Of a DNA stretch of 16,700 nucleotides, positions 15,131 to 16,700 are shown piece by piece. The stretch covers positions 1 to 16,700 of the forward strand of contig JAPJRC010000048.1 of the NCBI GenBank assembly GCA_030824805.1. Direction: 5' to 3'. Source of the DNA: Micavibrio sp. (lineage in GTDB: Bacteria; Pseudomonadota; Alphaproteobacteria; Micavibrionales; Micavibrionaceae). Below the pieces are notes generated by a model, which searched no databases, was not told the DNA's origin, and saw only the letters and a list, made by a program, of their open reading frames with translations. The number at the start of each line of letters is the position of its first letter. Within the stretch, counting starts at the first letter, position 1. The translations under genes and the position numbers were made by a program.

Positions 15131-15916
15131 ATGCTGCTAGCCATTGAAGCCGGGAACACGAATGTCGTGTTTGCCTTGTATGACGGAAAAGAAATCGTTC
15201 ATTCATGGCGTTGTAAGACAGACCCGGCGCGGACGGCCGATGAATACGCATCGTGGCTGTATCCGCTTTTCCTGAATGCGGAAATTGATTTTGTAGAAGT
15301 TAAGAACGCTATTATCAGCTCGGTTGTGGCCGACGCAAATTTCAACCTGCGCCGCCTGTGTGAAAAACATTTCACCTGTACGCCTGTAATCGTAGGGCAG
15401 GACCCGATTGAGCTCGATATCAAAGTAAAAATTAAAAAGCCGGAAGAGATGGGTGCGGACCGTCTTCTGCACGCCATGGCGGTAAAACACTATTACAAGT
15501 ATCCGGCGATTGTTGTCGATTTCGGCACCTCCACAACGTACGACGTGATCGACGAACATGGCGACCATTGCGGCGGTATCATTTCACCGGGTATCAATCT
15601 TTCCATGGCGGCGCTTCGACAAGCTGCGGGAGCTCTGCCGAAAATTGCGATCAAGAGAACGGAAACAGTCATCGGCAAGGACACGGTCCATGCAATGCAA
15701 TCCGGTATGTATTGGGGCGTTATCAGTTCCGTCGAAGGTATGGTCGCGCGCCTGTCGAAAGAGATGGGCGTAAAGCCTTATGTGATTGCGACGGGTGGAT
15801 TGTCGCCGCTGTTTGCCGAAGGAACGGATACCATCGATCTGCACGATGAAGACTTAACCATGAAGGGCCTGATCGCTGTGTACGAACAGGTTCTCAAGAA
15901 AGCCAAAGCCGCCTGA
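15131..15916 (+). CDS. coaX: Type III pantothenate kinase
   Basis: Catalyses the first step of coenzyme A synthesis, pantothenate to 4'-phosphopantothenate, in the cytosol; type III enzymes are not inhibited by CoA and need a monovalent cation. The 261 residues fit the ASKHA-fold family. Seen: phosphate loop AIEAGNTNVVFALYDG at 4-19, PEEMGADRL with the catalytic-type Asp110, VVDFGTSTTYDVID with Asp130, GGIISPGINLS, and the second phosphate motif VIATGGLSPLF. In the first motif Glu6 stands where many family members have Asp. The ATG directly follows the birA stop, with GGAG eight bases upstream; the stop overlaps the rnj start (TGATG). Confidence 0.95.
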   Translation: MLLAIEAGNTNVVFALYDGKEIVHSWRCKTDPARTADEYASWLYPLFLNAEIDFVEVKNAIISSVVADANFNLRRLCEKHFTCTPVIVGQDPIELDIKVKIKKPEEMGADRLLHAMAVKHYYKYPAIVVDFGTSTTYDVIDEHGDHCGGIISPGINLSMAALRQAAGALPKIAIKRTETVIGKDTVHAMQSGMYWGVISSVEGMVARLSKEMGVKPYVIATGGLSPLFAEGTDTIDLHDEDLTMKGLIAVYEQVLKKAKAA

Positions 15917-16700
15917 TGAACTTTAAAAAAGACGAACTCTATTTCATTCCCCTTGGCGGTGCCGAACAGTTCGGTGTCAACCTGAACGTATACGGATATC
16001 AGGGTAAATGGCTGGCCATCGATTGCGGGCTTGGTTTCGCCGATGAAAAATTCCCGGGCGTTGATATTTTGCTTCCCGATCCGAAGTTTGTCGAGGAGCG
16101 CAAAAAGGACCTGCTCGGTCTTATCATCACCCACGCGCACGAAGACCATATCGGCGCTGTTGCGCATTTGTGGCCGCGCCTTCGCTGCCCTATCTTTGCT
16201 TCGCCTTTTACCGCTGCTGTTCTTCGCAGAAAGCTGGGCGAGAACAACGCCTGCCGTGATGCCGAAGTGATCGAGGTGGGCGCGGGCGAAACCATATCGC
16301 TAAAGCCTTTTAAAATTACATTCACGCCTGTTACGCATTCCGTACCGCAGACGGCGGCCTTGTTCATAGAAACCGATGTCGGAAACATTGTGCACAGCGG
16401 AGACTGGAATCTCGATCCCGCGCCGACCATTGATAAACCGACAGACCCCGAGCCATTCAAGAAGTTTGGCGACAAAGGCGTTCTTGCCTATATCGGCGAT
16501 TCCACGAACGCCGAAGTCGATGGTGTTTCCGGCTCCGAAGACGATGTCGAGAAGGGGCTAGAGGCTGTCTTCCGCGAATGTGGTGGGCGTATCGCCGTTA
16601 CCATCTTTGCATCGAATATAGGTCGTCTGCGTTCGATTTGTCTTGCAGCGCAGGCGACTGGCCGTCAGGTTGCGCTGCTGGGACGCTCGTTGCACAACAT
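15916..16700 (+). CDS. rnj: Ribonuclease J (partial, N-terminal part)
   Basis: Metallo-beta-lactamase/beta-CASP ribonuclease with 5'-exonuclease and endonuclease activity in rRNA and mRNA processing. The frame is open from the ATG at 15916 to the window edge; about 261 residues are present of a usual 550 or so. Seen: the zinc motif HAHEDH at 73-78, THSVPQTAAL, HSGDWNLDPAP, and IGDSTNAEVDG, in the order expected for RNase J, then TIFASNIGRL and GRSLHN at the start of the beta-CASP region. The start shares a base with the coaX stop (TGATG), so it is probably translated by coupling; no strong ribosome site is seen. Confidence 0.96.
   Translation, partial: MNFKKDELYFIPLGGAEQFGVNLNVYGYQGKWLAIDCGLGFADEKFPGVDILLPDPKFVEERKKDLLGLIITHAHEDHIGAVAHLWPRLRCPIFASPFTAAVLRRKLGENNACRDAEVIEVGAGETISLKPFKITFTPVTHSVPQTAALFIETDVGNIVHSGDWNLDPAPTIDKPTDPEPFKKFGDKGVLAYIGDSTNAEVDGVSGSEDDVEKGLEAVFRECGGRIAVTIFASNIGRLRSICLAAQATGRQVALLGRSLHN

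Overview
The window looks like an alphaproteobacterial chromosome of moderate GC. The strongest sign is the block nuoJ-nuoK-nuoL-nuoM-nuoN-birA-coaX-rnj, an order I know from that class. The lineage below class level cannot be fixed from the sequence; a deep-branching group (for example Micavibrio-like or Rhodospirillales-like) is only a guess.

Layout. Positions 1-3175 lie on the minus strand: a SAM-dependent methyltransferase (2267-3175), a TrmH/SpoU RNA methyltransferase (1450-2256) closed by an intrinsic terminator, and the first 464 codons of a PurL that carries a PurS-like N-terminal extension (1-1392, cut by the window edge). A short divergent region (3176-3249) holds two back-to-back promoter candidates that share their -10 bases. 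Positions 3250-7646 lie on the plus strand: nuoG, a MazG-like NTP pyrophosphohydrolase, nuoH, nuoI and a small unknown gene, ending at a strong bidirectional terminator (7645-7679). An outer-membrane lipid A deacylase (PagL family, 7694-8209) converges on that terminator from the minus strand. After about 240 bp of regulatory DNA, nuoJ-N, birA, coaX and the start of rnj run to the end on the plus strand, mostly with overlapping or abutting genes.

How the genes work together. NuoG, H, I and J-N are subunits of the proton-pumping NADH:quinone oxidoreductase (complex I); nuoA-F are not in the window. The pyrophosphohydrolase sits between nuoG and nuoH with one-base start/stop overlaps on both sides, so it is probably translated together with complex I. 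birA (biotin protein ligase), coaX (pantothenate kinase) and rnj (RNase J) follow nuoN and are probably on the same transcript.

No CRISPR array, tRNA, rRNA, insertion sequence or obvious defence system was seen. The points most worth a second look are the NTP pyrophosphohydrolase locked into the nuo operon, the split of the nuo cluster by an unknown gene and an inverted pagL, the hairpins around the start codon of the unknown gene, and a perfect palindrome over the pagL promoter.
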